A stretch of 64,000 bases of DNA from Bacteroidota bacterium (GTDB taxonomy: Bacteria; Bacteroidota; Bacteroidia; JACPRZ01): assembly GCA_016193485.1 (NCBI GenBank), contig JACPRZ010000043.1, positions 160,944 through 224,943 of the forward strand, read 5' to 3'. Position 1 is the first letter of the stretch; the number at the start of each line of letters is the position of its first letter. Made by a program: the position numbers and the translations under genes. Under the pieces are notes generated by a model, which saw only the letters and a program-made list of their open reading frames with translations, made no database searches and was not told the DNA's origin. Positions 16,351-25,125 of the stretch are shown in pieces.

Positions 16351-18292
16351 CCAACGCTTTTGCATTTTCTTGCATTTTAGAGGTATCTTTCCCCGTGAGT
16401 AACTCCTTTACAGCAGCATAAATTCCATCCGGGTCATACCCGCACTCGCGTTGAAGTTCACTCTGTTCGCCATGATGAATGACGCGGTCCGGAATACCGA
16501 GACGCTTTACAACAGAATGATAATTATTCTCCGCCATGAATTCCAGCGCTGCGCTGCCGAAACCGCCCATAAGGCATCCGTCCTCTACCGTCAGTATGTG
16601 ATCAAATTTTCTGAAAATTTCATGCAGCAGTCCGGAATCCAGCGGCTTTACAAACCTCATATCAAAATGCGCTGCTGAAATCCCGTCACCTTCAAGTTTT
16701 GCACATGCCTGTACCGCGTAGTTACCGATGTGGCCTATGGTAAGGATGGCAATATCCCTGCCGTCACGGATTTTTCTGCCTTTCCCCACTTCAATTCTCC
16801 TGAACGGTTTCTCCCAGTCAGTCATCACCCCGCTGCCGCGCGGATAACGGATGCAAAAGGGTTGTTCTATCTCATCCAGTTGGGCGGTGTACATAAGGTT
16901 GCGCAATTCTTCTTCGTTCATAGGAGAGGAGACGATCATATTGGGAAGACAGCGCATATACGCCAGGTCAAAATTTCCATGATGAGTTGCGCCATCCGAT
17001 CCTGCAACACCGGCCCTGTCAAGGCAGAAAATAACCTTCAGGTTCTGAATACAAACATCATGTATCACCTGGTCGTAGGCACGCTGCATGAAGGTGGAAT
17101 AAATGTTACAGAAGGGGATAATTCCCTGCGTGGCCAATCCTGCCGAAAATGTTACGGCATGTTGTTCGGCAATCCCAACATCAAACGTACGTTCAGGGAT
17201 TGCGCGCAGCATAACATCCATTGAGCACCCGGTAGGCATTGCCGGAGTGATTCCGACAATTTTCGGATTCAGCCGGGCGAGTTCCAGCAGGGTTTTGCCG
17301 AATACATCCTGGTATTTTGGCGGCTGCGGGAGATTGATTTTTGGTTTAATAAGTTCACCGGTTTCTTTTGCAAACAGTCCCGGGGAGTGCCAGAATGTTT
17401 TATCGCCTTTTTCGGCCGGCTCATATCCTTTGCCTTTTACGGTGAGACAATGCAATACTTTGGGTCCCGGAATATTTTTCAGATCCCTGAGAATATGAAC
17501 GAGGTGAATAACATCATGCCCGTCAGTTGGGCCGAAATAGCGGAACCGCAGCGATTCGAACAGGTTGCTCTGCTGGATAAGGGAATGTTTTATGGTTCCT
17601 TCAATTTTCCGGGCAATTTCTCTTGCTGCAGGCCCGAACCGGTTAAATTTTCCGAGAAGATTCCATACTTCTCCTCTCATCCTGTTGTAAGCAGGTGAGG
17701 TGGTGATATCGGTAAGATACTCCTTCATTGCACCGACATTAGGGTCAATGGACATGCAATTATCATTCAGGATAACGAGCAGGTTCGTATTTGAAACGCC
17801 TGCATTGTTCAATCCCTCAAAGGCAAGCCCGGCTGTAAGGGCTCCATCACCGATAACCGCTATCGTCTGCCGGTCAGATAGATTATTCAGCCGTGAAGCC
17901 ACAGCCATACCGAGCGCAGCAGAAATTGAAGTGGATGAATGTCCCACCCCGAACGTATCATATTCGCTCTCGTCCCTGCGCGGAAAACCGCTTATGCCTT
18001 TGTACTTGCGGTTGGTAATAAAAGCATCTTTCCGCCCTGTGAGAATTTTATGTCCGTATGCCTGGTGACCCACATCCCACACGAGCAGGTCATTGGGTGT
18101 GTTAAAAACAAAATGAATGGCAACGGTAAGTTCAATTACGCCCATACTTGCGCCAAAATGGCCGCCATGCTTTGAGACCATTGATACGATAAAATCGCGC
18201 AGTTCACGGCAAAGAAAAGGAAGATCGCTCTCCGGTAATTTGCGCAAATCAGCCGGAGTGGCGATGGAAGAGAGAAATTTGTGTTCGTGCAT
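16346..18292 (-). CDS. dxs: 1-deoxy-D-xylulose-5-phosphate synthase
   Basis: DXS condenses pyruvate and glyceraldehyde-3-phosphate, the first step of the MEP isoprenoid pathway. The 648-residue length is normal. Thiamine diphosphate is bound by GDGALTAGLAFEGLNNAG with LNDNCMSI. The N-terminal KHGGHFGASMGVIEL and WDVGHQAYGHKILTG, and the C-terminal transketolase half (EQHAVTFSAGLA, DRAGVAGSDGATHHG), are typical. The start at 18292 puts the first conserved block at the usual distance. The gene converges with the PKD protein gene. Its last codons overlap a dispersed repeat. Confidence 0.97.
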   Translation of the reverse strand: MHEHKFLSSIATPADLRKLPESDLPFLCRELRDFIVSMVSKHGGHFGASMGVIELTVAIHFVFNTPNDLLVWDVGHQAYGHKILTGRKDAFITNRKYKGISGFPRRDESEYDTFGVGHSSTSISAALGMAVASRLNNLSDRQTIAVIGDGALTAGLAFEGLNNAGVSNTNLLVILNDNCMSIDPNVGAMKEYLTDITTSPAYNRMRGEVWNLLGKFNRFGPAAREIARKIEGTIKHSLIQQSNLFESLRFRYFGPTDGHDVIHLVHILRDLKNIPGPKVLHCLTVKGKGYEPAEKGDKTFWHSPGLFAKETGELIKPKINLPQPPKYQDVFGKTLLELARLNPKIVGITPAMPTGCSMDVMLRAIPERTFDVGIAEQHAVTFSAGLATQGIIPFCNIYSTFMQRAYDQVIHDVCIQNLKVIFCLDRAGVAGSDGATHHGNFDLAYMRCLPNMIVSSPMNEEELRNLMYTAQLDEIEQPFCIRYPRGSGVMTDWEKPFRRIEVGKGRKIRDGRDIAILTIGHIGNYAVQACAKLEGDGISAAHFDMRFVKPLDSGLLHEIFRKFDHILTVEDGCLMGGFGSAALEFMAENNYHSVVKRLGIPDRVIHHGEQSELQRECGYDPDGIYAAVKELLTGKDTSKMQENAKALV

Positions 18293-18354
18293 GGTTGAAA
18301 AGGAAGTGCAAAGGTAGGAAATCAGGGAGAAATTTACAGGAGGGTGAATTCACT

Positions 18355-19002
18355 TCAATTTATAATCTTCTGTTCATACGCATACCGTATCAGTCCCACA
18401 ATATTTTTTGAGTTGGTTTTGCGCAGCAGGTTTTTGCGGTGGGTTTCAACGGTGCGTTCGCTCAGGTAAAGTTTATCCGCAATTTCGCAGGAAGTATATT
18501 CAGCGGCAATGAGTTTCAAAATCTCTATCTCACGCGGGGTAATCGCACTCTCTTTTTTATTGCTGTTTTTATTTGTCCCTGGCTGCTTTAAAGCATCAAT
18601 CATATTATCCATAACTTCCGGTACATAATAATTGCGGCCGCTCATAACCTCCTCTAAAGCCGATAAAAGTTCATCCTTGCCGCAATTTTTCAGGATAAAA
18701 CCGTGAGCCCCGGCATCGAGGATTTCACGGGCTATGCCTTTGTCATTGTACATCGTAAGAATGATGACTTTTATTGTCGGATATGATTTTCTGACTTCGC
18801 GCGTGAGAGTAATGCCGTCCATGCCGGGCATGCTGATATCGGCAAGAAGAATGTCGGGTTTTATTTTTTCAATCTCCTTCAGCGCATCCGTTCCGTCATG
18901 AGCCGTCCCGCACACGGTAAACCTTTTTTCGTTTTTCAGCAACGACATAATACCATCAATCATTATCCGGTGGTCATCAACTATGAGTATTCTGTGCGGC
19001 AT
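18355..19002 (-). CDS. LuxR/NarL-family response regulator
   Basis: The receiver domain starts at PHRILIVDDHRIMIDG, with the phosphoacceptor Asp in LLADISMPGMDG. The DNA-binding helix-turn-helix of the LuxR type is at the C terminus (TPREIEILKLIAAEYTS, SERTVETHRKNLL). I choose the ATG at 19002 rather than the track start at 19062, because the 20 extra residues come from a G/C-rich repeat and do not fit the family. No cognate histidine kinase is adjacent, so it is an orphan regulator here. It sits between dxs and nadE, separated from nadE by the repeat. Confidence 0.93.
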   Translation of the reverse strand: MPHRILIVDDHRIMIDGIMSLLKNEKRFTVCGTAHDGTDALKEIEKIKPDILLADISMPGMDGITLTREVRKSYPTIKVIILTMYNDKGIAREILDAGAHGFILKNCGKDELLSALEEVMSGRNYYVPEVMDNMIDALKQPGTNKNSNKKESAITPREIEILKLIAAEYTSCEIADKLYLSERTVETHRKNLLRKTNSKNIVGLIRYAYEQKIIN

Positions 19003-19038
19003 GGGATTCAGCGGATTTTTATATGTGTGTGATAATTT

Positions 19039-19165
19039 TTCCTCCCCCGCCCCGATGTTCATCGGGGCGCCCCCTCCAAGAGAGGGATAAAATTACCCCG
19101 TCCTTGGATATTGACTTTCCCGATTTAATTCCCCCTCTCTATTTGTAGAGAGGGGGCAGGGGGTG
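19039..19165. repeat. G/C-rich hairpin repeat element, second copy type
   Basis: The sequence contains the palindrome GCCCCGATGTTCATCGGGGC, a hairpin CCCCCTCTCTA/TAGAGAGGGGG, and outer CTCCCCC/CAGGGGGTGAG arms. The overall plan resembles the element at 191-306 (C-rich arm, hairpins, G-rich arm ending in GGGTGAG). It fills most of the nadE-response regulator gap and creates a false upstream start for the regulator. Confidence 0.65.
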
Positions 19166-19225
19166 AGTAAAAGGACAACTAACAATATCTTTGGATAAAA
19201 GTTTAAAAACCTATTACACTCATTT

Positions 19226-20017
19226 TCATTTCCCCATCAACTTTCCGGGTATTTTACATACCGGTATTGGTATCATTTTGTGCCTGTTTTTTTTGTGATG
19301 TTCTTTGAAAATTTTAATGACTTCCCTCTGTCGTTTGGTTATTTTTGAATTTTGCTTTTTGGACTTTGAATTTATGTGTTCCATAGCCCATTCCAGGTCA
19401 TCATAAGACGCCCCTATCTGGCTTTCATCGCTGCGGCTGTCGAACCAAAGTCCGTCTGTTGGAGTCGCTTTCAGTATGGATTCAGGAATTCCGAGTTCAG
19501 CGGCAAGGGAATAAACCTGCGATTTCATTAACCCGGCAACCGGGCTGATGTCAACTCCACCGTCTCCATACTTGGTAAAAAATCCCACTCCGAAGTCCTC
19601 CACTTTGTTCCCTGTGCCTGCTACGAGCATCCGGTTGGAGCCGGCAAAAGCATAAAGTGTGAGCATGCGCAATCGCGCGCGGGTATTAGCCATCGTCAAT
19701 CCGTCCTGTACGTCTTTGGGTAAAGTATGGCAAACGGTTTGAAAAATTCCGGTGAGATCAACTTTATGCGATATGACATTGGTAAATTTTTCCCGGAGCC
19801 AGGCGATATGTTCCCCTGCCCGGTCCGTTTCGGATTTTGACTGGTAGATAGGGAGATTAAGAACAGTTGTTTTTAAACCGGTCTTTGCGCACAGCGTTGA
19901 AGTGAGAGCGGAATCTATGCCTCCGGAAACACCAACCACAAAACCTTTCATCCTCTGTTTCCTGCAATACCCCGACAGCCAGTTGACAATGTAATGGATA
20001 ACCGCACTTTTATTCAT
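19226..20017 (-). CDS. nadE: ammonia-dependent NAD+ synthetase
   Basis: NadE amidates nicotinic acid adenine dinucleotide to NAD+. The ATP pyrophosphatase loop SGGIDS is at residues 31-36 (VVGVSGGIDSALTSTLCA). NTRARLRMLTLYAFA, GTGNKVEDFGVGFFTKYGDG and LWFDSRSDESQIGASYDDLE are characteristic. At 263 residues it lacks the nitrilase-type glutaminase domain, so ammonia is the likely nitrogen donor. It follows the PorT-like gene by 8 bases, suggesting one transcript. In Flavobacterium nadE is found near gldB, as here. Confidence 0.96.
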   Translation of the reverse strand: MNKSAVIHYIVNWLSGYCRKQRMKGFVVGVSGGIDSALTSTLCAKTGLKTTVLNLPIYQSKSETDRAGEHIAWLREKFTNVISHKVDLTGIFQTVCHTLPKDVQDGLTMANTRARLRMLTLYAFAGSNRMLVAGTGNKVEDFGVGFFTKYGDGGVDISPVAGLMKSQVYSLAAELGIPESILKATPTDGLWFDSRSDESQIGASYDDLEWAMEHINSKSKKQNSKITKRQREVIKIFKEHHKKNRHKMIPIPVCKIPGKLMGK

Positions 20018-20024
20018 AAAGGCG

Positions 20025-20744
20025 CTAAAACATCACTCCTAACCGCAGTGACAGGGAATTCAGGTTGACTTTATCTTTTATTGTTTCCGAAACGGGTCTC
20101 AGGGTTTCGTAATTTTTATACCGCGTATATTTATCCGTTACATCAATCAGCCCGTTATCATATACAATTCCTGCGAGGATGTAGGTTTTTCCACCGAGTG
20201 AATAATGCAAACCGGCCCCGATATTCAGGGCAATCCCTATGCGCCTGACTTCATCGGTGATGTCAACATCGGTCTGGGTCGCTCCACCGCGTGCTTTCCA
20301 TAATATCTGCGGAGTAAAACCAAATTGGCCGAAATAGGTCAAATACCCGATTTCATTGGTTTTCAGTTTCAGCGAAAGCGGTATTTCAACGTATTGTATT
20401 TTATAGGCGATTTGTGTATTGAGCGGTATTATGGTACCCCCGAATTCGAAAGCGCTGTAACCCGAATCACTTTTGAAATTTTTGTCCTCATAAATGATTT
20501 TGCTCCCTGCATTGCTCTTCATATTCAATCCCGTTGACAATCCGTAATTCTCGGCAAAATTATAATCGAGAATCAGGCCATAACCGTACCCGCCTCTCAT
20601 GCCTTCAGCATTCAGGTTCTGGTCATCGCTTTTCATCCAGGATATAAGCAGATTGCCCTGAAGGCCGAAGCTGACCTTCTGCGAAACGACCGGGCTGATC
20701 GTATACGCCAGCAGTCCGGTAATAACCATTACTGTTTTTTTCAT
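20025..20744 (-). CDS. PorT-family outer-membrane beta-barrel protein
   Basis: This is a 239-residue protein with a signal peptide (MKKTVMVITGLLAYTISPVVSQ) and alternating hydrophobic strands ending in LSLRLGVMF, a terminal aromatic residue typical of outer-membrane barrels. Features such as VSFGLQGNLLISWMKSD, YVEIPLSLKLKTNEIGYLTYFGQFGF and NIGAGLHYSLGGKTYI are common in the PorT / outer-membrane beta-barrel family. PorT proper is a T9SS component, but this family is broad, so I do not claim T9SS function. It is likely co-transcribed with nadE. Confidence 0.8.
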   Translation of the reverse strand: MKKTVMVITGLLAYTISPVVSQKVSFGLQGNLLISWMKSDDQNLNAEGMRGGYGYGLILDYNFAENYGLSTGLNMKSNAGSKIIYEDKNFKSDSGYSAFEFGGTIIPLNTQIAYKIQYVEIPLSLKLKTNEIGYLTYFGQFGFTPQILWKARGGATQTDVDITDEVRRIGIALNIGAGLHYSLGGKTYILAGIVYDNGLIDVTDKYTRYKNYETLRPVSETIKDKVNLNSLSLRLGVMF

Positions 20745-20787
20745 AAATGAAATTTAATTTTTAAATTATTTAGCGCGAAATCTGGAA

Positions 20788-20835
20788 GGATTCGTATCAT
20801 TGGTATTCATTCGTATATTCGTATTAAATACAATC
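20788..20835. repeat. dispersed GGTATT/ATTCGTATATTCG repeat
   Basis: ATTCGTATCATTGGTATTCATTCGTATATTCGTATT is a member of a family of loosely repeated GGCATT and ATTCGTA units seen upstream of genes at about 42.17, 51.0, 61.2 and 63.7 kb. Here it lies between the divergent PorT-like and gldB genes. Confidence 0.5.
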
Positions 20836-20861
20836 AGTAATTTTGCCTTCCTGAAATAATC

Positions 20862-21893
20862 ATGCAAAATCAGACGGCTAAAATATTGTTTTTTTTCCAT
20901 ATAGTGACCTGTGCCATTTTTTTTCCTGCGGGTTGTACGCACCCAAAACATGAAATTAATACGGATCATATCGGTGTAAAGGTAACTATCAGACGGTTTG
21001 ACCTTGATTTGTTCACAATGTCTCCGGACACTATTCCACTTCATTTTTCCTCTTTAAATAAAAATCACCACCGCTTCCTTGAATTATTCACAGGGCAGAT
21101 AATCAATATAGGACCCGCTGAAGGCGCTGCAACGGTATCTGCTTTGAGGGATTTTGTATCGGACTATGATATTCAGAGTGTATATAACGATTGCAAACAA
21201 AATTTTCAGGATTTATCGTTGCCGGAAAACGAACTGACTGCCGCTTTCAAGCGGTATAAATATTTTTTCCCGGATAAAACGGTTCCTGAAGTCACCGCTT
21301 TTATATCCGGGTTTAATTATTCCATTGTCACCGGTGACAGTTTAACAGGCATCGGCCTGGATATGTACATGGGAGCGGATTACAATTATTACACCATGCT
21401 GGGCTTTCCGCTTTACAGGCGCTGGAACATGAATAAAAACGCAATATCTGCGGATTGCCTCCGCGGCTGGCTTACGGCTGAATTTGCTCCCGGTATTTCA
21501 AAACAGGAACTGATTTATTCCATGATTCATCACGGAAAAATATTGTATTTGCTGGAAATCCTTTTTCCTGAAGCGCACGATTCACTTATTGCCGGGTACA
21601 GCGCAAAACAGGTCGAATGGTGCAGAGGCAACATTGTACCCGTCTGGTCCTTTTTTATTGATAAACAATTATTCTATTCAACTGATTATTCAGAAAACAA
21701 CAAGTATCTGAATGAAGGCCCCTTCACACCGGGAATGCCGCAGGCATCACCGGGGGGAATCGGTAAGTGGCTGGGTTGGCAGGTTGTTCGCGCCTATATG
21801 AAGAGGTTTGATGAACTGTCGCCTGCTGAACTGATGAACGAACCCGATCACCGGAAGATCTTCATGGAATCACACTTCAGGCCAGGCGCATAA
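20862..21893 (+). CDS. gldB: gliding motility lipoprotein GldB
   Basis: This is a 343-residue lipoprotein with lipobox FPAGC (Cys25). The mature part matches GldB: an early IRRFDLDLF segment, then VSDYDIQSVYNDCKQ, a VTAFISGFNYSIVTGDSLTGIGLDMYMG block and LYRRWNMNKNAI. GldB is needed for gliding motility and T9SS function in Flavobacterium; its exact biochemical role is not established. It diverges from the PorT-nadE pair, as nadE and gldB are often linked. No gldC follows. Confidence 0.92.
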   Translation: MQNQTAKILFFFHIVTCAIFFPAGCTHPKHEINTDHIGVKVTIRRFDLDLFTMSPDTIPLHFSSLNKNHHRFLELFTGQIINIGPAEGAATVSALRDFVSDYDIQSVYNDCKQNFQDLSLPENELTAAFKRYKYFFPDKTVPEVTAFISGFNYSIVTGDSLTGIGLDMYMGADYNYYTMLGFPLYRRWNMNKNAISADCLRGWLTAEFAPGISKQELIYSMIHHGKILYLLEILFPEAHDSLIAGYSAKQVEWCRGNIVPVWSFFIDKQLFYSTDYSENNKYLNEGPFTPGMPQASPGGIGKWLGWQVVRAYMKRFDELSPAELMNEPDHRKIFMESHFRPGA

Positions 21894-21896
21894 GTG

Positions 21897-22040
21897 ACAA
21901 GAAGTAAAGAAGTAAAGATGTGAAGATTTAAAGATGTAAAGATGGTAAGATGCTCAGTCAAACCTGATCCGCCTATCGCGGAAAAGATTAAAGATTAAAA
22001 AGAAGTAAAGAATAATGATGGATTGCATTTCTTGACTTCT
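21897..22040. repeat. inverted and AAGATGTAAAG repeats between convergent genes
   Basis: The spacer between gldB and the E1 gene starts with GACAAGAAGTAAAGAA and ends with a near complement (TTCTTGACTTCTTGTA). In between are AAGATGTAAAGATG-like direct repeats and a TCCGC-CTATC-GCGGA hairpin. It could terminate both converging transcripts. A similar but less regular arrangement lies at 37137-37240. Confidence 0.5.
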
Positions 22041-22047
22041 TGTATTC

Positions 22048-24210
22048 TTAAAGCGGTGGGAACTTTTTCGGGTTGGAATCATGCATGAGATCGTAAACGG
22101 CATCAATAATATCATCCGTATTGGGCTTTGAGTAAAAATCGCCATCGCTGCCGTAGGCGGGCCTGTGTTCTTTTGCCGCCAGGGTGCGGGGGGGGCAATC
22201 AAGATATGCGAAGCCGTTTTGTTCTTCCAGCACTTTCTGCATCATATAAGCGGTTGTTCCTCCCGGCACATCCTCGTCAATAAAGAGAATACGGTTGGTT
22301 TTTTGCAGCGATGCGCTTATATGGTGATTCCGATCAAAAGGCAGCAGGGTCTGCACATCAATTATTTCAATTGAAATACCGAGTTTTTCCAGTTGATTTG
22401 CCGCCTCAAGCGATAAACGGCAAAGCGGTCCATACGTAACAACGGTTACATCATTGCCTTCCCGGATTATTTCAGGAATTCCCAGCGGCTCTGTGAATTC
22501 CCCGAAGTTTGACGGACTTTTTTCTTTTAACCGGTATGCATTCAGGGGTTCGATAAGTATAGCCGGATTATCAGATTGCAGAAGCGTATTATAAAAACCT
22601 GCCGCTTTAGTCATATTGCGCGGTACGCACACAAATACGCCACGGCACAAATGAATGATGCCGGCCATCGGGGAACCGGAGTGCCATATACCTTCAAGGC
22701 GGTGGCCGCGGGTGCCAATAATAAGAGGCGCTTTCTGGCCTCCTCGCGTGCGGTAATGAAGGGTCGAGAGGTCATCGCTGATGATCTGCAGTGCATATAA
22801 AAGGTAATCAAGGTATTGTATCTCGGCAATGGGGCGCAACCCGCGCAGGGCAAGCCCGATTCCCTGTCCGACAATGGTTGCTTCGCGGATGCCGGTGTCA
22901 AATACGCGCAGGTCGCCATATTTTTTCTGCATCCCGTTAACCCCCCCCAGGTGTCCCACATCTTCACCGAAAATAAGTATCCGGGGATCCTTTGCCAGCA
23001 AAGCGTCAAAATTGTCCCGCAATATCTGTCTGCCGTCCGCCTGCTTAGCATCAGGCGTATAAAGAGGTGGTACAACGTTCACCTTCAGAGGAGAAAATTC
23101 CGAAACACTGTAAAGATGGGAACTGTATCTTTCTGTTTTATCGGATAAAAATTTTCCGAACCAGGATTTCAATTCATCTTTTTCGGTTCCGGTTTCCTGC
23201 CTTAATAGGCGCAGGGCTTTAGCCACAGCCGTATGAATTTCGGCATAAGAGGGATCATCCAATACCGACAAATCCTTACAAATATTTTCAAGGTCGTTTC
23301 TGAACCGGCTGTTTTTGGCTGTCGCAGTTAAATACACGATCGCTTCTTTTAGATCATATTGTATTGGTACATTCCGGGCATTCCATGCTTCCAGACGGGC
23401 AGCGGCAACATTATTCTTGGCCTCTTTTTCAATATTGTCGAGTTCATCTCCGCTGGCGATGGCTGTTGACGTGATCCAGAGCCGCATTTGGGCAATACAG
23501 TCATATTCCTTTTCCCATGCAAGGCGCTCTTTTGGTTTATACCGTTCATGCGAACCCGATGTGGAATGTCCCTGCGGTTGGGTCATTTCATCTACATGCA
23601 CCAGAACCGGAACATGTTTTTCCCGTGACAGGATTACTGCCTCCTCGTAGGTTGTGCATAATGATTTGTAATCCCACCCTTTCACATGCATTATTTCAAT
23701 GCCCGGAGCATTTTTAGATACCTGAAAACCGGCAAGCGCTTTTGAAATACTCTCTTTTGCGGTCTGGTACTTTTTGGGAACCGAAATTCCGTACCCGTCA
23801 TCCCATACCGATAAAACGAGCGGAATCTGCAAGACAGCCGCGGCATTGACCGCTTCAAAGAAAATCCCTTCTGCAGTGCTTGCGTCTCCAATTGTTCCGA
23901 AAACCACTTCATTTCCCTTTTGTGAAAAGGCGGAATATTTTTCCGATTGCAATGCCGGATTCTCTTTGTAAAATTTTGATGCATAGGCGAGCCCCAGCAT
24001 CCTGCCCATCTGGCACCCGGTGGGTGAAATGTCCGAGGAAGAATTGAGCATCAGGGATTGTTCTTTCCAGGATCCATCTTCATTAAGCAACCGGGTAGCA
24101 AAGTGGCAGTTCATTTGCCTGCCGGCAGAAGAAGGGTCTGCAGAAACATCGGTATGGGCATATAACTGGGCGAAAAATTCGCGAAGCGAAACAAGTCCGA
24201 GTGCAAACAT
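22048..24210 (-). CDS. fused 2-oxoacid dehydrogenase E1 (alpha+beta), cut off by frameshift at its N-terminal end
   Basis: This encodes an E1 component with alpha and beta parts in one chain, of the branched-chain/pyruvate dehydrogenase type. The alpha part has the thiamine-diphosphate motif GTIGDASTAEGIFFEAVN...VWDDGYGIS and the GRQMNCHF segment. The beta part has IFGEDVGHLGGVNGMQKKYG, GLRPIAEIQYLDYLLYA, GTRGHRLEGIWHSGSPMAG and VTYGPLCRLSLEA. The reading frame opens at MFALGLVSLREFF, which corresponds to the inside of the alpha domain. The missing front lies in the next upstream ORF in another frame, so this is one gene broken by a small deletion. The two ORFs overlap as TGATG, so coupled translation is possible but would lack about 19 residues. 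Confidence 0.88.
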   Translation of the reverse strand: MFALGLVSLREFFAQLYAHTDVSADPSSAGRQMNCHFATRLLNEDGSWKEQSLMLNSSSDISPTGCQMGRMLGLAYASKFYKENPALQSEKYSAFSQKGNEVVFGTIGDASTAEGIFFEAVNAAAVLQIPLVLSVWDDGYGISVPKKYQTAKESISKALAGFQVSKNAPGIEIMHVKGWDYKSLCTTYEEAVILSREKHVPVLVHVDEMTQPQGHSTSGSHERYKPKERLAWEKEYDCIAQMRLWITSTAIASGDELDNIEKEAKNNVAAARLEAWNARNVPIQYDLKEAIVYLTATAKNSRFRNDLENICKDLSVLDDPSYAEIHTAVAKALRLLRQETGTEKDELKSWFGKFLSDKTERYSSHLYSVSEFSPLKVNVVPPLYTPDAKQADGRQILRDNFDALLAKDPRILIFGEDVGHLGGVNGMQKKYGDLRVFDTGIREATIVGQGIGLALRGLRPIAEIQYLDYLLYALQIISDDLSTLHYRTRGGQKAPLIIGTRGHRLEGIWHSGSPMAGIIHLCRGVFVCVPRNMTKAAGFYNTLLQSDNPAILIEPLNAYRLKEKSPSNFGEFTEPLGIPEIIREGNDVTVVTYGPLCRLSLEAANQLEKLGISIEIIDVQTLLPFDRNHHISASLQKTNRILFIDEDVPGGTTAYMMQKVLEEQNGFAYLDCPPRTLAAKEHRPAYGSDGDFYSKPNTDDIIDAVYDLMHDSNPKKFPPL

Positions 24211-24413
24211 CAGGGTCTGGCTATCTGGGCTACTTCTTTGCCGTCACCGAAAATCCCGAATTTGGCTTTACCGGTAAGCACTTCCTTCCTGCCCAGGATA
24301 CTCGCCTCACGGCTTTCAACGGCAACCCGGTAGTCGTTAAGAACTACCTTCCTGAATTCGTCAAAAGAAATTTCCTTTGATAACGCCACCGCAGATTCAA
24401 TTTGCCCGCTCAT
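24210..24413 (-). pseudogene. 5' fragment of the frameshifted E1 gene
   Basis: The 67 residues end [16 protein letters not shown] and then stop. Fused E1 proteins normally continue from KEVAQ(I/L)A through a segment of roughly 19 residues ending GYYRDQT and then (M/L)FALG. Here the sequence jumps from ATAGC to CAGACCCTGATG, so DNA encoding that segment is missing and the frame moves by one. The lost stretch normally carries conserved Arg/Tyr residues near the cofactor. True decay, an assembly error or strain variation could each explain it. Confidence 0.75.
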
Positions 24414-24516
24414 GCGCTTTTCCGGAATAAATCACTTATTACGCAAAGTTACGAAAAATGACAATGGTCAGATTTTTTCCCTCAACAGGGATGTATCCCA
24501 AAACTCACTATGGCAA

Positions 24517-24545
24517 GTAGAGACGAGACCCGGTCTCGTCTCTAC
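24517..24545. repeat. 29-bp perfect palindrome (GTAGAGACGAGACC type)
   Basis: GTAGAGACGAGACC and its reverse complement are separated by a single base. It lies alone in the 24414-24678 spacer. Short GTAGAGACG..CGTCTCTAC palindromes are, from general experience, frequent in Bacteroidota and cyanobacterial genomes. Confidence 0.75.
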
Positions 24546-24638
24546 ATTCCCCATAACAGTTGTGAGATTTGATATACACCCCTCAACAGTTATCATCCAA
24601 CCCATTTTATTCTCCAACCGTCTGATAATTAAATTGTT

Positions 24639-24646
24639 TACATTTG
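24639..24646 (+). promoter_or_regulatory. Bacteroidota -7 box (TACATTTG)
   Basis: TACATTTG fits TAnnTTTG and lies 32 bases upstream of the ATG at 24679. No -33 TTTG is visible at the expected distance. Confidence 0.45.
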
Positions 24647-24678
24647 CACACTTTTATTGAATTGCTTTTCAATACAGT

Positions 24679-25095
24679 ATGTTTTACCATAAATTTTTCT
24701 ATTGCTGGCTTGCTTCCTTAATCGCCATGTTTGTCCTTTCATATTCATGGCATGGTCTTATTCTGAACGATTTTGACCAACTGGCATATTCCAGGACACT
24801 CTTTATCATTCTTTTCTCAATAGTATATTTTGGAATAGGTTTTATTCTGACACTTTTGTATCAGGTACCCTATCTTGAGAAAAAACCGCTTCTGAAAGGT
24901 TTGTTTTTCGGATGCCTGATGGGGATACTTGTCTACTTGATTTCATTTGTAATTGGCGTATCTTTCATTGCCGCCCCGACCATAAAGTTTATCGCCATTG
25001 ATGCCGCATGGCAGGTAATTGAGCAATCATGCGGTGGCCTTGCCATCGGACTGACCTGGCAGTACGTTACTCTCCAGGAAAGAAGAGTAGTATAA
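24679..25095 (+). CDS. small four-helix membrane protein, unknown function
   Basis: This is a 138-residue protein with four clear hydrophobic helices (starting at FFYCWLASLIAMFVLSYSW, LFIILFSIVYFGIGFIL, LLKGLFFGCLMGILVYL and a last one after AAPTIKF). It resembles small uncharacterised membrane proteins but I recognise no specific family with confidence. A -7 box precedes it, so it is probably expressed by itself. rarA converges from the right. No catalytic motif is visible. Confidence 0.7.
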   Translation: MFYHKFFYCWLASLIAMFVLSYSWHGLILNDFDQLAYSRTLFIILFSIVYFGIGFILTLLYQVPYLEKKPLLKGLFFGCLMGILVYLISFVIGVSFIAAPTIKFIAIDAAWQVIEQSCGGLAIGLTWQYVTLQERRVV

Positions 25096-25125
25096 ACAAC
25101 CGGAATCTTCCTTCTCCTTCATTTT

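Noticed and set aside
16730-17698. Long plus-strand ORFs (up to 164 aa) opposite dxs
   Set aside because: Shadow frames of a strongly conserved gene; no domain pattern.
24110-24135. TGCCGGCAGGCA in the E1 gene as another palindromic insertion
   Set aside because: It encodes GRQMNCHF, a conserved motif of E1 alpha domains, so it is native sequence.
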